DNA from: Locusta migratoria
Taxonomy: Eukaryota; Arthropoda; Insecta; Orthoptera; Acrididae
Assembly (NCBI GenBank): GCA_026315105.1
Contig: CM048744.1
Location: 973,376,221 to 973,440,220 of the forward strand
Reading direction: 5' to 3'
Length of the DNA: 64,000 nt
The notes under the pieces were generated by a model that saw only the letters and a program-made list of their open reading frames with translations, did no database searches and was not told the DNA's origin. Below are positions 44,803 to 55,709 of this stretch, piece by piece; position 1 is the stretch's first letter; every line of letters starts with the position of its first letter. The position numbers were made by a program, and so were the translations under genes.

Positions 44803-45890
44803 GCTGTTGTTGTTGTGGTCTTCAGTCCGCAGACTGGTTTGATGCAGCTTTCCACGCTGAGAATAAGTTCGGCAACCTACATCCTTTTGAATCTGCTTAC
44901 TATATTAGTCCCTCGGTCTCCCTCTACGATTTTTACCCGACACGCTTCCTTCTAACGCTAAGTTGACAATTGCTTGATGTCTCAGAATGTGTCCAACCAA
45001 TCTATCCCTTCTCTTAGTCAATATATGCCAGAAACTCCTTTTCTCCCTGATTTGGTTAAGAACCTCCTCATTAATTACGTGATCTACCCATCTAATTTTC
45101 ATCATTCGTCTATAGCACCACATTTGAAACGCTTCTATCATCTTTTTATCTGAAGTCTTATCGCCCACGTTTCACTCCCATACAATGCTACACTCCAGAC
45201 AAATTCTTTCAGAAAGGACTTCCTAACATTTAAATTAATATTGGATGTTAACAAGTTTCGCTTCTTTAGAAACGGTTTTCTTCCCATAGCCATTCTGCAT
45301 TTTATATCTTCTTTACTTCGGCCATCAGAAGTTATCTTGCCACCCAAATAACAAGATTCATCTACTACTTTTAATGTCTCATTACCTAATCTAAGTCCTT
45401 CAGCATCGCCTGATTTTCTGACTTTGCATTCCATTACCTTCGTTTTACTCTTGTTAATGTTCGTCTTATATCTTCCTTTCGAGACACTGTCCATCCCATT
45501 CAATTGCTCTTCCAGATCTTTTGCGGAATCTGACAGAATTACTATGTCATTGACAAACTGCAATGTTTTTATTTCTTCTCCCTGCACTTTAATGCCCTCT
45601 CCAAATTTCTCCTTACTTTCTTTCACTGCCTGCTCGATGTACAGATTGAACAACATTGGGGAAAGGGTACAACCGTGTCTTACTCCCTCCCCAACCTCTG
45701 CGTCCCTTTCTTGCCCTTTAACTCCGATAACCGCTGTCTGGTTTTTGTATAGGTTGAATATAACTCTTCGCTCCCTATATTTTACCCCTGATACCTTCAG
45801 AATTTGGAAGAGTGTATTCCAGTCTACATTGTCAAAAGTTTTCTCCAAATTGACAAACGCTGCAAACGTAGGTTTCCCTTTCCCACTGCC
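44803..45890 (-). mobile_element. RTE-like LINE, 5'-truncated copy A
   Basis: Minus strand: VEKTFDNVDW-type block, GVRHGCTLSPMLFNLYIEQA, LQFVNDIVILSD (usual FADDIVILS), CYLGGKITSDGR and the C-terminal FWHILTKRRDRLVGHILRH. The 3' tail (GAAGACCACAACAACAAC) is at the left end. The frame is nearly open over 45138-45848, with one frame change near 45150. Confidence 0.9.
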
Positions 45891-46425
45891 TGACTTCCGA
45901 TAATATGGCGACTAGTAGTACAGTATTTACAAAAGAATGGAAAAGCTGGTAGAAGCTGACCTCGGGGAAGATCAGTTTGGATTCAGGAGGAACGTAGGAA
46001 CCCGGGAGGCAATACTCACTTTACATCTTATCTTAGAAGATAGATTAAGGAAAGGCAAACCTACATTTTTAGCTTTTGTAGATTTGGAGAAAGCTTTTGA
46101 CAATGTTGACTGGAATAAACTCTTTCAAATTCTGAAGTCAGCAGGGGTAAAATACAGGGAAAGGAGAGTTATTTACAACTTGTACAAAAGCCAGACCGCA
46201 GTTATTAAACTCTAAGGGCATGAAAGGGGAGCATCAGTCAGGAAGGGAGTAAGACAGGGTTGTAGCCTTTCTCCGATACTATTCAATTTGTACATCGAGC
46301 AGGCGGCGAAGGAAAGCAAGGAAAAATTTGGAATACGGATTAAAGTTCAGGGGGAAGAAATAAAAACATTGCGTTTTGCTGATGACATTGTAATTCTGTC
46401 AGAGACAGCAAAGGACCATTTTTGT

Positions 46426-46474
<49 letters not shown>

Positions 46475-46476
<2 letters not shown>

Positions 46477-46639
46477 TTCAAATGTTTGTTAAGCTTATGG
46501 GACTTAACTACGGGGTCATCAGTCCCTAAACTTACAAAGTACTTATCAACTACCTTATACTAAGGACGGCACAAATATCCATGCCCGAGGGGGGATTCGA
46601 ACCCCCGACCGTAGTGGCCGTGCAGACCGTGACTGGAGC

Positions 46640-46692
<53 letters not shown>

Positions 46693-46861
46693 GCTCTATG
46701 TGTTGTTCTCTATTTTGCGGACGCCGATCGTGATTGTTCGTTGTAGTTCGACGAGTGTTTGGCTCAGCTTTTTTATTACAAGGGACGTTTAGCCCCCTGA
46801 CCGGGCGCGCTGAGCCACGGCGCCCGGCAGCGCCTCAGTCCCCTCGGCCACCGCGGCCGGC
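46475..46861 (-). mobile_element. SINE family 1 interrupted by another SINE
   Basis: The 3' tail and body lie at 46475-46642 and the head at 46829-46861 (GCCGGCCGCGGTGGCCGAGG in complement). A 48-nt poly-A (46427-46474, poly-T in SINE orientation) abuts its 3' end. Similar TTTTGTCAAA and TTTTGGCAAA flank the nest. Confidence 0.9.
46643..46828 (-). mobile_element. different tRNA-headed SINE inserted inside a SINE
   Basis: Minus strand: head GCCGGGCGCCGTGGCTCAGC, body, then a 47-nt A tail (46643-46689 on plus is T). AGCGCC is duplicated at 46637-46642 and 46829-46834. Confidence 0.85.
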
Positions 46862-47122
46862 TTTTGGCAAACCCTGACTAAAAGAAGGGATCGCTTTGTA
46901 GGACACATTCTTAGACACCAAGGAATTGTGAATTTAGCGTTGGAGGGAAGTGTGTGGGGTAAAAACCGCAGAGGAAGACCAAGACAAGGATACAGTAAGC
47001 AGATTCAGACAGATGTAGGTTGCCGTTCTTATGTAGAGATGAAGAGGCTTGCTCAGGATAGGGTATTGTGGAGACCTGCATCAAAGCAGTCTCCGGACTG
47101 AAGACCACAACAACAAACAACA

Positions 47123-47678
47123 TTTTTGTGTACATGAAATGTTTTCTTTGTGTGTTTTTTCATTGTAAATTAGTATATTCAATTGTTATGAACAATGCAT
47201 AATGTAACGTCATTATTGTCGATGTTATATATTTGCCTCACCGCCTTGCGTGGAGGAGTTCGAGTTTTGGCTTTTCTAAACTGCACTGGAATCTATGTCA
47301 CTCTGTGTTTTGAAATGGAAGTACTACCGTGCTGATGCTTTGTAATTTGTATATGTTTTGAAGTTGTTATGTTTTGGTGGAGAAGAAGGTTGATTCAAAT
47401 TAAAAATGAAGTGAAAAATTGTACCTACGAGTATTTATTTCTATCACGACGTCGCAGGAGAGTACTGTTGCAGTGAGCAGAACCCCCATACATCGAAATA
47501 TTGAAAAGATGAGTATCTCGTTTAGAAAGTGGTAGAAAGGAACTGTAATTTCTCAAAAATATAAATGTTATACAATGAATCATTCATTCTCTGACCTGCA
47601 AGATCGTACCTAATTTGCTTGTTTAGTGAATGTAGATGCCTTTATAATGGCAGCTTGTTTTAGTTGTTTTATGTTTAT
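47123..47678. other. CAP intron 1 DNA with one shared repeat
   Basis: 47575-47678 is similar to 41385-41480 (both hold GTACCT..ATTTG, TTTATAA.GGCAG and TTTTATGTTTATACTAT), an unnamed repeat. Nothing else found. Confidence 0.5.
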
Positions 47679-47690
47679 ACTATGTATCTG

Positions 47691-48618
47691 TGCGCCTCGG
47701 TTGCACAGTGGTAGAGTGCTAGACTACAAATCCTGGGTTCGATCCCCGACAAGTCCTAGGATTTTTATCTGTCACTTTCCACTTCTTTCACCTCTGGCAG
47801 TGTTGCTAATGTGAAAAATACCGAGTAGCACCGTGGTTCGGAACCCACGTTAAACTGTAGGTCCCCCTATAACTGGCTGGGCGGAGGAAGGTAACGGCAT
47901 ACCACCTCCAAACAGGACCATGCCTAGTAAAGCACTGTGATTGTTGACTGCTTTACCTTTACTATGTATCTGTGCACCTCGGTTGCACAGTGCTAGACTA
48001 CAAATCCAAAGGTTGTGGGTTCGATCCCCGCCGGGTCCTAGGATTTTTATCTGTCACTTTCCACTTCTTTCACCTCTGGCAGTATTGCTCATGTGAAAAA
48101 TACCGAGTAGCACCGTGGTTCGGAACCACGTTAAACTGTAGGTCCCCCTATAACTGGCTGGGCAAGTCAGTTCGAAGGTCGGAGGAAGGTAACGGCATAC
48201 CACCTCCAAACAGGACCATGCCTAGTAAAGCACTGTGGTGTTCAAACCAATCTTCGGATTGTTGACTGCTTTACCTTTACTATGTATCTGTGCGCCTCGG
48301 TTGCACAGTGGTAGAGTGCTAGACTACAAATCCAGAGGTCCTGGGTTCGATCCCCGACAAGTCCTAGGATTTTTATCTGTCACTTTCCACTTCTTTCACC
48401 TCCAGCAGTATTGCTCATGTGAAAAATACCGAGTAGCACCGTAGTTCGGAACCCACGTTAAACTGTAGGTCCCCCTATAACTGGCTGGGCAAGTCAGTTC
48501 GAAGGTCGGAGGAAGGTAACGGCATACCACCTCCAGACAGGACCATGCCTAGTAAAGCACTGTGGTGTTCAGACCAATCTTCGGATTGTTGACTGCTTTA
48601 CTTTTTACTATGTATCTG
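47691..48618 (+). repeat. tandem array of three tRNA-headed SINE-like units
   Basis: Units start at 47691, 47973 and 48291 (lengths 282, 318 and 328 bp). Each has an A-box-like GGTTGCACAGTGGTAGAGTG (shortened in unit 2), a B box GGGTTCGATCCCC and the same body. The 12-mer ACTATGTATCTG sits before the first unit, at both junctions and at the end (48607-48618). Confidence 0.9.
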
Positions 48619-48634
48619 CGGGCCAGCTACTCAC

Positions 48635-48839
48635 GTGAAGTTGTCGGTGTGCCGGCGGCTGTGCATGTCCTGCAGCTCCTGCAGGTACTTGCGGCGGCGC
48701 TCCTCCTGGTAGATCCTGCGCATCGCCTCGGCCTGCCGGCGCGCCAGCTCCTCCTCGGACAGCGCCTCCTTGGCCTCGGCGCGCACCGGGCTGCGGTAGT
48801 GGATCGTCACCTCCGACTCCACGTAGCGGTGCGGGGACT
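48635..48839 (-). CDS. CAP: CAP exon 1 of this window: conserved charged segment
   Basis: A 205-nt GC-rich exon, acceptor CTGCCCGCAG and donor GTGAGTAGC on the minus strand. Two bases complete an upstream codon; two pass on. It encodes SPHRYVESEVTIHYRSPVRA then EALSEEELARRQAEAMRRIY and RRRKYLQELQDMHSRRHTDN, predicted helical and conserved in sorbin proteins between the SoHo region and SH3-1. It is not the first exon, because no in-frame ATG with start context precedes it. GC content is much higher than in other exons. Confidence 0.92.
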
Positions 48840-49036
48840 CTGCGGGCAGAACACCGACTGTCAGCGGCCCACATTCTGCGCGCGTCGCGTGTTTACCTGA
48901 GGCCGCCGCAGCCGGAAGCGCAGTCGCTCTCTCCGACACTACTTGCTGCCCACAGCCTCATTTCCGAGCTACGCGGGATGCGCAAAATAATGAGAGCACC
49001 AGGCAATATCGCTTTAGATGATTCCGCTGTCGTCTG
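48840..49036. other. GC-rich intron next to CAP exon 1
   Basis: The exon frame reads through for about 30 codons, with a possible donor (CAG/GTAAAC near 48898), but no convincing upstream acceptor or ATG. Confidence 0.4.
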
Positions 49037-49048
49037 GATCTGGGTGTA

Positions 49049-49248
49049 AAAATGTTCAAATGTCTGTTAAGCTTATGGGACTTAACTACGGGGTCATCAG
49101 TCCCTAAACTTACAAACTACTTCTCAACTACCTTATACTAAGGACGGGACAAATATCCATACCCGAGGGGGGATTCGAACCCCCAACCGTAGTGGCCCGT
49201 GCAGACCGTGACTGGAGCGCCTCAGTCCCCTCAGCCACCGCGACCGGC
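49049..49248 (-). mobile_element. SINE family 1 with perfect target-site duplication
   Basis: Flanked by GATCTGGGTGTA at 49037-49048 and 49249-49260. Full tail, tRNA-like head. Confidence 0.95.
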
Positions 49249-49531
49249 GATCTGGGTGTAGATCTGGCACAACCGATTTTGTCCTTACAAGGAGGCCACA
49301 TGGGTATCGGATTTTAGAATTTCTTTATATTTTTGCTACGTGAAGTTCAGTGCTTAGATAACAATCAGCCAAAGCCATTCGACGCATTTATGGTATACAA
49401 TGCTGCCACTTTAGGCATGTGTGCGTGCAGATGATCAGCATCTGTGGTATAAATTATACACGAAAGTAATAAGGTTGTGATGTCATAGATTTGTTCTCAT
49501 TTAATCACACTCGTTAAAAAAAATATATACT

Positions 49532-49730
49532 GCCGGCCGCGATGGCCGAGGGGACTGAAGCGCTCCAGGTACGGTCTGCACGGCCACTACGGTCGGGGGT
49601 TCGAATCCCCCCTCGGGCATGGATATTTGTGCCGTCTGTAGTGTTAGCTAGTTCATAAGTAGTTTGTAAGTTTAGGGACTGATGACCCCGTAGTTAAGTC
49701 CCATAAGCTATACAAACATTTGAACATTTT
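49532..49730 (+). mobile_element. SINE family 1, full length
   Basis: Head GCCGGCCGCGATGGCCGAGG, B box GGGTTCGAATCCC, tail ending AACATTTTG. Imperfect flanking repeats AAAAATATATACT and AAAAAGTATACT. Confidence 0.93.
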
Positions 49731-50535
49731 GAAAAAGTATACTTGTCTGTGTCACGTACATGTTTGCTGCCCTACTGTAGCAATAAAGTTCGTAGATCAC
49801 TGAAGTTGGTAGCAGTAGTAAACATAAGACAGGGTGGACGTATTTTAGCAAATATCAAAGTGGAAGACAATAATCAATACCAAGCACGAATCAACAATAC
49901 GTTTACGATGTATACGGTGTAGAATGCTGTTTTTGACATGTATAAATCGTGTGAAAGGAATTGTTAGTTTCGACGTTTTGGATCTAATTTTCGAGTTTCT
50001 ATTTTATTGAAATAAGTACCTCTATGGGCTGTCAGTGCATTTTTATACTCGTATTAACGTAATCTGTAAATATTTAGCTTCGATTTCGTGTCTCTGACCC
50101 AATTGTTTCGCAAAATCTTAGGCTTTAAATTGACGTTCTTAGCCGTATTTTGCAAATGGGGCATACATTTTGTGACATGGACACTTGCAGAATGTAGAGA
50201 ATGTAGCAGTTTTGAAGTGCCAAAAACTGTATTTCTGACTTTTGCGGTGTCTTAATGAAGTGTAAATTATAAAATCTAACGTACAAAAAAAGAAAGAAAG
50301 GAAAAAAAAACTGGTTTCGCTTAAGGTGGCGCCATTTCCCTGGTCTCATCTATTTGTCTGAAGTCTTTCGACGTTTTTACGATTGCTGATAACTTATGAC
50401 TCGAGCCGGATTTGGTAGTGCGGAAGGTATTTCTAATTTACTAATCCCTACAGCGATATTCTGTATGTTATGTTCAAATAATTTACGGGAATTTAGGTGG
50501 GCAACGTCTTCGACAACAGTCAGTATTTCGGGAGG
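49731..50535. other. CAP intronic or upstream DNA, nothing recognised
   Basis: AT-rich, no element ends or coding signature. Confidence 0.45.
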
Positions 50536-50539
50536 TGAA

Positions 50540-52075
50540 CGCCCGTCTTTTTCAAGGTATAACAAGAAGAAAATATAAAAATGCAGTAAATGCAGGCGAA
50601 ATGGAGTACAGACGACTAAGAAATGAGACTGATAGGAAGTGCAAAATGGCTAAGCAGGAGTGGCTAGAAGCCAAATGCAAATCTGTAGAAGAATGTATAC
50701 GAAGGGGAAAGGTAGATACTGCCTACAGGAAAATAAAAGAGACATTTGGGGACAAGAAAAACAGCTCTACAAATATCAAGAACTCAGATGGAAAACCAGT
50801 TCTCAGCAAAGAAGGGAGCTCTACAAAGGAAATGAACTTGGAGACAATGTTGTAGCAAGGGAAGAGGAAGTAGATCAAGATGAAATAGGAGATACTATAC
50901 TGAGAGATGAATTTGACACAGCCCTCAAAGACCTAGGTCGGAACAAGGCCCCGGGAGTAGATGACATTCCCTCAGAGCTATTAAAGTGTCTGGGAGAGCC
51001 AGCCATGACAATACTGTTTCACCTGGAGTGTAATATGTATGAAACAGGCGAAATACCCTCAGACTTTAAGAAAAATGTAATAATCCCCATTCCAGAGAAA
51101 TCAGGCGCAGATAAATGTGAAAATTACAGAACCATCAGTCTGATAAGTCATGGTTGCAAAATTTTAACACGAATTATTTACAGAAGGATAGAAAAGCTGG
51201 TAGAAGCTGACCTCGGGGACGATCAGTTTGGATTCAGGAGGAACGTAGGAACCCGGGAGGCAATACTCACTTTACGACAAAGAAATACAAACATTGCGAT
51301 TTGCCGATGACACAGTAATTCTGTCAGAGAAAGCAAATGAGCTGGAAGAGCAGTTGAATGGAATGGACAGTGTGTTGATGAGAGTGTATAAAATGAATAT
51401 TAACAAGAGCAAAACAAAGATAATGGAATGCAGTCTTAGAAAATCAGGCGATGCTGAAGGAATTAGATTAGGTAATGAAACAATGAAGGTGGTAGATGAG
51501 TTTTGTTACTTGGATAGTAAAATAACATATGACGGTCTCAGTACAGGGGATATAAAATGCAGAATGGCAATAGGTAGAAAAGCATTTTTGTAAAAGAGAA
51601 ATTTGCTAACATCAAATATTAATTTATGCGTAAGGAAGTCCTTTCTGAAGACATTTGTGTGGAGCGTTGCCTTGTATGGGAGTGAAACATGGACGATAAA
51701 CAGTGCGGACAGGAGGAGAATAAAGGCTTTTGAAATGTGGAGCTACAGAAGAATGCTGAAGATTAGGTGGGTAGATCGCATAAGTAATGAAGAGGTACTG
51801 AAAAAAATTGGTGAGAAAAGGAATTTTTGGCATACCTTGACTAAAAGAAGGGATCGCTTGGTAGGACACATTTTTAGACATCGGGGAATCGTAAAATTAG
51901 CACTGGAGGTAAGTGTGTGGGGTAAAAGTCGCAGGGGGAGACCAAGAGACGCATATAGTAAGCAGATTCAAATTGATGTGGGTTGTCGTTCTTATGAGGA
52001 GATGAAGAGGATAGAGCAGGGTGGAGAGTTGCATGAAACCAGTCTCCGGACTGAAGACCATAACAACAAAAAAGA
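50540..52075 (+). mobile_element. RTE-like LINE copy C with internal RT deletion
   Basis: The longest 5' extent in the window: pre-RT region (MEYRRLRNETDRKCKMAKQE), then LGRNKAPGVDDIPSELLKCL, CENYRTISLISHGCKILTRI and FGFRRNVGTREAILTL. At about 51277 it jumps to TLRFADDTVILSEKAN, omitting the AFVDLEKAFD and RQGCSLSPMLFN blocks. The C-terminal part (TKRRDRLVGHIFRHRGIVK) and the tail GAAGACCATAACAACAAAA follow. Confidence 0.9.
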
Positions 52076-52955
52076 CTGTCCTTCAGGTCTACAATCTTTT
52101 TCAATAACGGTTCATCCTTTTATCAATTACTCACAAAATATTAGAAATTCATAGAAAAAATTGTAAGTTTGTTTTAGGGGGGGGGGGGTGGTGCGGCGGC
52201 ATCACAGCTTTGGAACGTGTCTACTGTGTGAGAGCACCTCAATAAGCTCTGGCTCTGAACCCCCCTTCCCCCCCCCCCCCCCCCCCCCCACCACAAGAGG
52301 AAAGATTTATGTGCGCCCCTGAGACAGTGTATACCAATGAAGCGTGACACGACGGAACTAGAGACGCCAGTCTTCCGACAGGACACGGTTGTGCTCGCTT
52401 ACTGGCCAACAGACTGAACACAGATCACGTGCTGCGCGGCTCAGATGCAAATTTTGTTCCGTTGCGCCGCTCTCTCTGAATTTCCCATTTACGCGCTCAA
52501 TGGCGTTCCGCACCCATCTCCACAGCGGCAAGGCGCTAAAAAGCTGATCGCGAAAAACCCGCGTCCTATTCACGTGGGCGTTGCTGCTGCTGCTGACGTG
52601 CTCTCCATCAAGTCGGTCGTGGGAAAAGGAACAGCTCTCTAAAAATCGCCGCTTATATTGCAAGCACTGCTCCTGTGAAGCGCGGCGCCGATACATCCTG
52701 CAAATAGCGCGCTTAGTTTGCAGCTGATTCGGTCTTCCCGATAGCAGTTCGATGTCACAATTTCTGATACGAAAGAAACTAAAATTAACATCTTAACACT
52801 AAAAAAATTACATATTTCAGGTTCAGTACGCATAAGCAGTATCATTAGTACGTTCATGGATGTAGGCATTGAATTTTAACGAGGAAGTTGAAAATCTATG
52901 TCGAGACCGGGGATCGAGCACTGGCACATGCTGTATCCGCTAAGCTGCAGGAACT
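52076..52955. other. CpG-rich unassigned DNA with poly-G and poly-C runs
   Basis: Poly-G at about 52178-52188 and poly-C at about 52271-52289. 52370-52740 is GC- and CpG-rich without recognised coding potential. Confidence 0.45.
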
Positions 52956-54126
52956 AACCTGGCACAGTATAGTGTTTGTTCTTTCTGACACCATATACGT
53001 ATAAGAATACTTCCTTCACTCCTTCGTCCCAGTCAAATCGACGGCCCCTTAATGCCTGTTTGAGTGGACCAAACAAGTGATAGTCAGAAGGGGCAAGATC
53101 GGGACTATATGGAGGATGATCCAGTACTTCGAATTTGAGTTTTTGGAGCGTTTCAGCAGTGTGGACAGCAGTATGTGGACGGGCATTGTCGTGCAAAAAC
53201 ACAGCACCTCCTGACAGCAATCCTCGGCGTTTGCTTCGAATTGCAGGCTTTAGCCTGTCAGTAAGCATCTCACTGTAACGTACACTGTTTATTGTAGTGC
53301 CCCTTTCACCATAATCTTCCTGTAAAGTACCTCGTGCATCCCAAAAAACCGTAAGCATCAGTGTTCCAGCAGACGGTTGGGTCTTGAACTTTTTCTTGCA
53401 CGGCGAATTTGGATGTTTCCATTCAATACTCTGCCGTTTACTCTCCGGCTCTTAATGATAGATCCATGTTTCGTCACCAGTAATGATTCTATCTAAGAAG
53501 TTGTCCCCTTCGTTACCATAGCGATCCAAATGTTTTTTTGCAGATGTCGAGGCGCGTTTGCTTATGCAACGGTGTGAGTTGTTTTGGGACCCATCTTGCA
53601 CAAACTTTACAAAACCCAAGTCTGTTGTGAATAATTTAGTAGGCACAACCATGACTAATTTGAAGACGATGAGCCACTTCATCAATAGTTAATCGTCTAA
53701 GTGAATCATTTCAGGTGGAGGCTCAATGGTTTCTTCATTTGTGGCTGTAAACGGTCGTCCGGCTCCTTCATCGTGCTTAACACTCGTGCGACCATTTCGG
53801 AATTTTTCAATACACTCGTACTCACTTCGGTGTGGCAAACCACTGCTCCCGTACTGTACTGAAAGTCTTCTATGAATTTCGGCCCCTGATACACCTTCCG
53901 ACAACAAAAAACGTATCACTGAACGTTGCTCTTTTTTGGTGCAAATAGACAGCGGAGCAGCCATGATTAACAGCACGGCAGCGAAAACGAAACTAACGTA
54001 GCAGCTTGAAAATTGCGAAGATATAACAACAAATAAACAAAGCTTGCGTCACGAACGTAAAACGACAGTACTACGAACATAAACAAAAATATAACTAAAT
54101 TGCGGATAATAATTGACGTACCCTCG
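52956..54126 (-). mobile_element. mariner transposon (DD34D), frameshifted, one terminal repeat
   Basis: Minus-strand transposase in three frames. N-terminal helix-turn-helix part at 53689-53976 (TKKEQRSVIRFLLSEGVSGA, EKFRNGRTSVKHDEGAGRP). Middle with first catalytic Asp (ITGDETWIYH) at about 53455. C-terminal part at 52954-53358 with FLHDNARPHTA and HPPYSPDLAPSDYHLF. Exactly 34 residues separate the second and third Asp. A terminal repeat ends at 54126 (minus ACGAGGGTACGTCAATTATT), next to TA. The other end is lost. Confidence 0.9.
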
Positions 54127-54195
54127 TATAAAAATAAATTACATTTCTACCGCTGACACATAAAGAATCAATATTTACCTCCGTTGTATCTGAAA

Positions 54196-55709
54196 TCTAT
54201 ATCTATATATAAAAGGCTTGTGTGTGTACGTGCTGACAGACTTTACTCCATGACCAGGTACTGCCACCCACTCGTGGTTGTTGTGGTAGATAGCCCTTGG
54301 TCTAATGGTGTTAGTAAGGGAGTTTGGTCGCGGTGCGTGGCAGTGGGTGAGTGTGACGAGCAAAAATTCGCAAAATATGCAATAAAACGATTTCGCATTG
54401 TCCGCCATGTTTAAATTTGGCAAACGAGTTTCCATCGGTTATTACGTGACAAAGAATTGCTTGATTTGGAATTTAATTCCATATTCGATGTTGTAGGCCG
54501 ATATGGGAACGGAATCGAAACATATTTTCTTCTCTTTTTCTTTAAATGCTTCTTAGCAGCCATGTTTGAATTTGGCAAGAAACTAAATATGAATATCTAT
54601 GGCTGGCATTCTAAGAAAACTGAAGTTCAACATCCAGAGAGTATAGAGATCAATGCCGCGACACTATATGATGTGAAAGGTGTTATCGTTTGACAGCTGG
54701 GTCAAGAAAAACTATGCGACGTAGTCCTACTCATATCCCGGCGGCCTCCTGTGATAATGTTGGCAACAGATGTTGAACAACGAGAATCATGTGACATCGT
54801 CATAAGCCAATCGCGTGACACGCAAATATTTTGTCGTGAAATCAAGCATACAGCAAGAACAGCAGTATTTATCTACACTCTGTGTGGTTCGGTCATCTTT
54901 GCAACGATTTTATATCGTGCTATTGATGTTGCCAACATAAAAACACGAGGTCGCCAGGATGGAAAGTAAAATTTTACCGAATCAGACACATCCGTTGTTG
55001 TCACATGGCATTATGACCAGCACTTTCACGCGAAACTCTTTTGCATAGAGTCTTACAATTCATTCCAAATTCCTATTCAAGTGAAAACTGTTACAAATCA
55101 ATACTCACACTTATCCAATATCGTTTTAAGAAATGTAATTTGCCAGCTGCTTTCGGCGCTGCTGTTGCAATATGTAACAAAATTGAGAATAACGACGTAT
55201 AATATCAAATATATAAGTTTTTAACTTCTCGGCGCGTTTTCCTCAATACTTTACCGACGATCGACAGAGACAAAGTTGAAAATGCAGATAGGCTAACAAA
55301 TGAATAATAGAGCGCTACACTACAGTCACAGTCATGCTTCGATTAGTTGGTGTGAGTGATTTAATTATTACTATTTCTCATCTCAACGATAGAAGTGTTT
55401 TCAGAAGTTTACTTCAAACAGAGAATTACACACCGCAATGTTAACCTTATGAACACAACATAACATTGAATTTATATCGTTCCGGGGTACGGACTTAATT
55501 TCACGTTTTGTATGAAAAACATTATGAACATTCATTGTTTTTGACAATTACTTCTACTTAAATTTGACATCTTAGCTAGGAGAACTGAGTTTATTGACAG
55601 AACGACCCAACAAGGATTCTGTTTTTGCTGACCTAGGTCCGAAACCCTAAAAACCATGATCTACACAGGCCTTTTAACAACCGTTGCGAAGCACGGGCAT
55701 ATAAGCTAG
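54196..55709 (+). mobile_element. non-autonomous Helitron
   Basis: Begins TCTATATCTATATATAAAAG after an A and ends CTAG before a T (55706-55709), the A|TC...CTRR|T rule. A hairpin, CCGTTGC-GAA-GCACGG with one bulge, lies about 10 nt from the 3' end (55681-55696). Length about 1.5 kb. No Rep or helicase domain was recognised in the short frames inside. Confidence 0.85.

Larger units (their letters stand above)
45922..47122 (+). mobile_element. RTE-like LINE copy B, interrupted by nested SINEs
   Basis: RT from MEKLVEADLGEDQFGFRRNV to LRFADDIVILSETAKD (46420), then the SINE nest, then the C-terminal TKRRDRFVGHILRHQGIVN part and the 3' tail ending near 47122. Relative to other copies about 0.5-0.6 kb between FADD and TKRRDR is missing. 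It lies head to head with copy A. Confidence 0.88.
15119..48839 (-). other. CAP: CAP/sorbin-family adaptor gene, 3' part (eight exons in window)
   Basis: The eight exons join with compatible phases (introns 2, 2, 0, 1, 1, 0, 2) and encode a sorbin-family C-terminal half: a charged helical block, SH3-1, SH3-2, a Ser/Thr/Pro/Gln linker and SH3-3. In the family (vertebrate SORBS1/2/3, Drosophila CAP) such proteins link vinculin, Cbl and actin regulators at adhesion and muscle attachment sites. The introns run from 0.6 to 12 kb and are filled with mobile elements. The N-terminal exons with the SoHo domain are not in the window. The gene symbol rests on family resemblance. Confidence 0.93.

Noticed and set aside
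47690..48612. CRISPR-like or satellite array
   Set aside because: Only three units of about 280-330 bp, each with an internal tRNA-like promoter and SINE body; eukaryotic context.
48637..48939. A longer minus-strand reading frame running upstream of CAP exon 1 as its N-terminus
   Set aside because: It has no ATG, runs into a stop a little further upstream, and the sequence contains a good acceptor (CTGCCCGCAG) exactly where sorbin similarity begins. The GTAAAC near 48898 could be a donor of another exon, but its partner acceptor is weak.
49570..49620. tRNA gene, and similar B-box sequences at 17490, 28030, 43920, 49170, 59610 and 63390
   Set aside because: All belong to a dispersed SINE with the same tail and target duplications. 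The cloverleaf and anticodon loop are not maintained.
55060..55230. Possible Helitron helicase C-terminal remnant inside 54196-55709
   Set aside because: A short stretch is vaguely reminiscent, but no helicase motif is identifiable, so the element is called non-autonomous.
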